A stretch of 43,885 nt of DNA from Propionicimonas sp. (GTDB taxonomy: Bacteria; Actinomycetota; Actinomycetes; Propionibacteriales; Propionibacteriaceae): assembly GCA_027492575.1 (NCBI GenBank), contig JAPUEM010000148.1, forward strand, positions 1-43,885, given 5' to 3'. Position numbers and translations under genes: made by a program. Each line of letters opens with the position of its first letter. Position 1 is the first letter of the stretch. The notes beneath the pieces are model-generated. The model saw only the letters and a list, made by a program, of their open reading frames with translations. It ran no database searches and was not told the DNA's origin. Positions 42,662 through 43,885 of this stretch are shown in pieces.

Positions 42662-43851
42662 CGCTCCTCCTGTCCGCGGGGCAACTCCGCCACCACCTCG
42701 TAGCCGCCGTCCGGCCGTGGGCCGCAGCGCAGGCTGCCGCCCCAGACCGCGACTCGCTCGCGCATCCCCAGCTGGCCATGGCCGCCGCCCGCTTCGCCGT
42801 CTCTTGCCGGACCGCTGTCGCTCACCCGCAGTCGCACCCGCTCCGGCTCGTGGTCGATCTCGACCCGCGCGGCAGTCGCTGCGGAGTGCCGCAAGACATT
42901 GGTCAGGGCCTCCTGCAACAGCCGGTAGGCGGTCAGGTCCATGGCCGCGGGCAGCGGCCAGGCTTCACCGGCGCGGCTCACCTGGACGGCCAGGCCGGCC
43001 GCCCGGCATTCGTCGACCAGCCCGTCGAGTTCCGCCAGCCCGGGGGCGGCGTCGAGGTCCTCGGCCGGGTCGCGCAGCGCGCCGAGGATCCGGCGGACGT
43101 CCCGCAGCGAGGCTCGGCTGCGCTCGGCGATCGCCTGCAATGCAGCCCGCGCTTCGGCCGGCTCGTCGTCCACCACCCGGGCGCCCACTCCGGCCTGCAG
43201 CGCGATCACGCCCAGTGAATGACCCACCACGTCGTGCAGTTCGCGGGCGATCCGGAGCCGTTCGGCGGTCACGGCCGACTCCGCGGCGACCATCCGGGCG
43301 CGTTCGGCCTCGGCCACCCGCTCGGCGAGCAGCCGGACGGTGGCCGCCCGCGAGCGCGCCGCCCGTCCGAGACCGAAGGCGCCGGCGAAGAGGGCGAGGT
43401 TGGTGCCGGCGACCCCCCAGCCGAGTCGCTGCGGGGCGACCACCGCGATGACGATCAGCACGAGCACGCAGTAGCCCGCGGCGAGGGCGGTGACCCGGTC
43501 CGGGCAGCGGACCGCGACCCAGTAGGCGGCCAGGAAGAGTGCCGCGCCGATCACCGCGGTGCCCTCGCCGAGCGCCAGCAGGGTGACCACCGGGATCGAT
43601 CCGGCCACCAACGTGACGACGGGACGGCGGCGCAGCCACAGGTAGGGAAGGGCGGCGGCGGTCAGCAGGGCCAGCCGCCAGCCGAGCGGCAGGGGGCCGG
43701 GCAGGGCCGCGGCTGCGGCCGCCGCCGCGATCAGCAGCACCGCCGCCAGGCCGGCGTCCAGCGCCCAGGGGGCTCGGCGATCGAGCTCCCGCAGTCGCTG
43801 CCAGCTGGTTCCCACATTTGGCACGCTAGTCGCGTGGGCGCGGCGCCACAT
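42658..43851 (-). CDS. NarL-type sensor histidine kinase
   Basis: This kinase of up to 397 aa has about five or six membrane helices in the first 150 residues, a coiled-coil linker, HisKA_3 with the phospho-His in RIARELHDVVGHSLGVIALQ, and a HATPase_c domain with VSDSGPARDG and GHGQLGMRERVAVWGGSL. No large extracellular sensor loop is seen, so it probably senses a membrane or intramembrane signal. ATG 43851 is the outer start. GTG 43815, preceded by TAGCGT and 7 bases, is an alternative leaderless start. The window ends 34 bases upstream, so the promoter is not complete. Confidence 0.9.
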
Positions 43852-43885
43852 CGGAAACCGGAAGGATCCCGGCCTCCGTCTGGAG

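Overview
The window is a high-GC actinobacterial chromosome segment. The infC-rpmI-rplT-pheS-pheT and argC-J-B-D-R-H orders, the mycothiol gene mshC and several apparently leaderless genes all point this way, and it looks most like the Propionibacteriaceae or relatives (inference). It falls into four regions.

(1) 1-12566 is the right part of an integrative element lodged at the 3' end of a tRNA-Leu(GAG) gene (12567-12652, minus strand). It carries a nonsense-interrupted small gene, a type I restriction-modification operon with two different HsdM genes (hsdM-hsdM-hsdS-hsdR), a DUF4062-like (TIR/deoxyribosyltransferase-fold) gene directly behind hsdR, two convergent genes whose products begin with an IF2-N-like helical domain, a perfect LexA/SOS box, a tyrosine recombinase with an Lsr2-like DNA-binding tail, and a small excisionase-type protein. 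The left end of the element lies outside the window.

(2) 12782-19396 is housekeeping: an M20 peptidase, an aldo/keto reductase with undecaprenyl-diphosphatase (uppP), divergent mshC, then hisE-hisG, a PH-domain membrane protein and an SseB-type protein.

(3) 19399-26278 is the translation cluster: a structured leader with a terminator-like hairpin, infC (probable AUC start), rpmI, rplT, a SpoU-family rRNA methylase, pheS, pheT and a NagD-like HAD phosphatase. pheT carries an in-frame palindromic repeat (VIPDLIRDL) that lengthens its B5 region.

(4) 26307-34572 is a sugar-uptake cassette: a ribulokinase-like FGGY kinase, a lipoprotein binding protein, a double ATPase and two permeases on the minus strand. 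Opposite it are two regulators, one an unusual fusion of an IclR-type winged helix to a periplasmic-binding-protein sensor, the other a normal IclR protein. The cassette separates pheT/HAD from the arginine operon. A lipoprotein nuclease/phosphatase (EEP) gene and argCJBDR-H follow. A pair of ARG boxes lies over a leaderless argC promoter, and argF and argG are absent. The window ends with a NarL-type two-component system on the minus strand.
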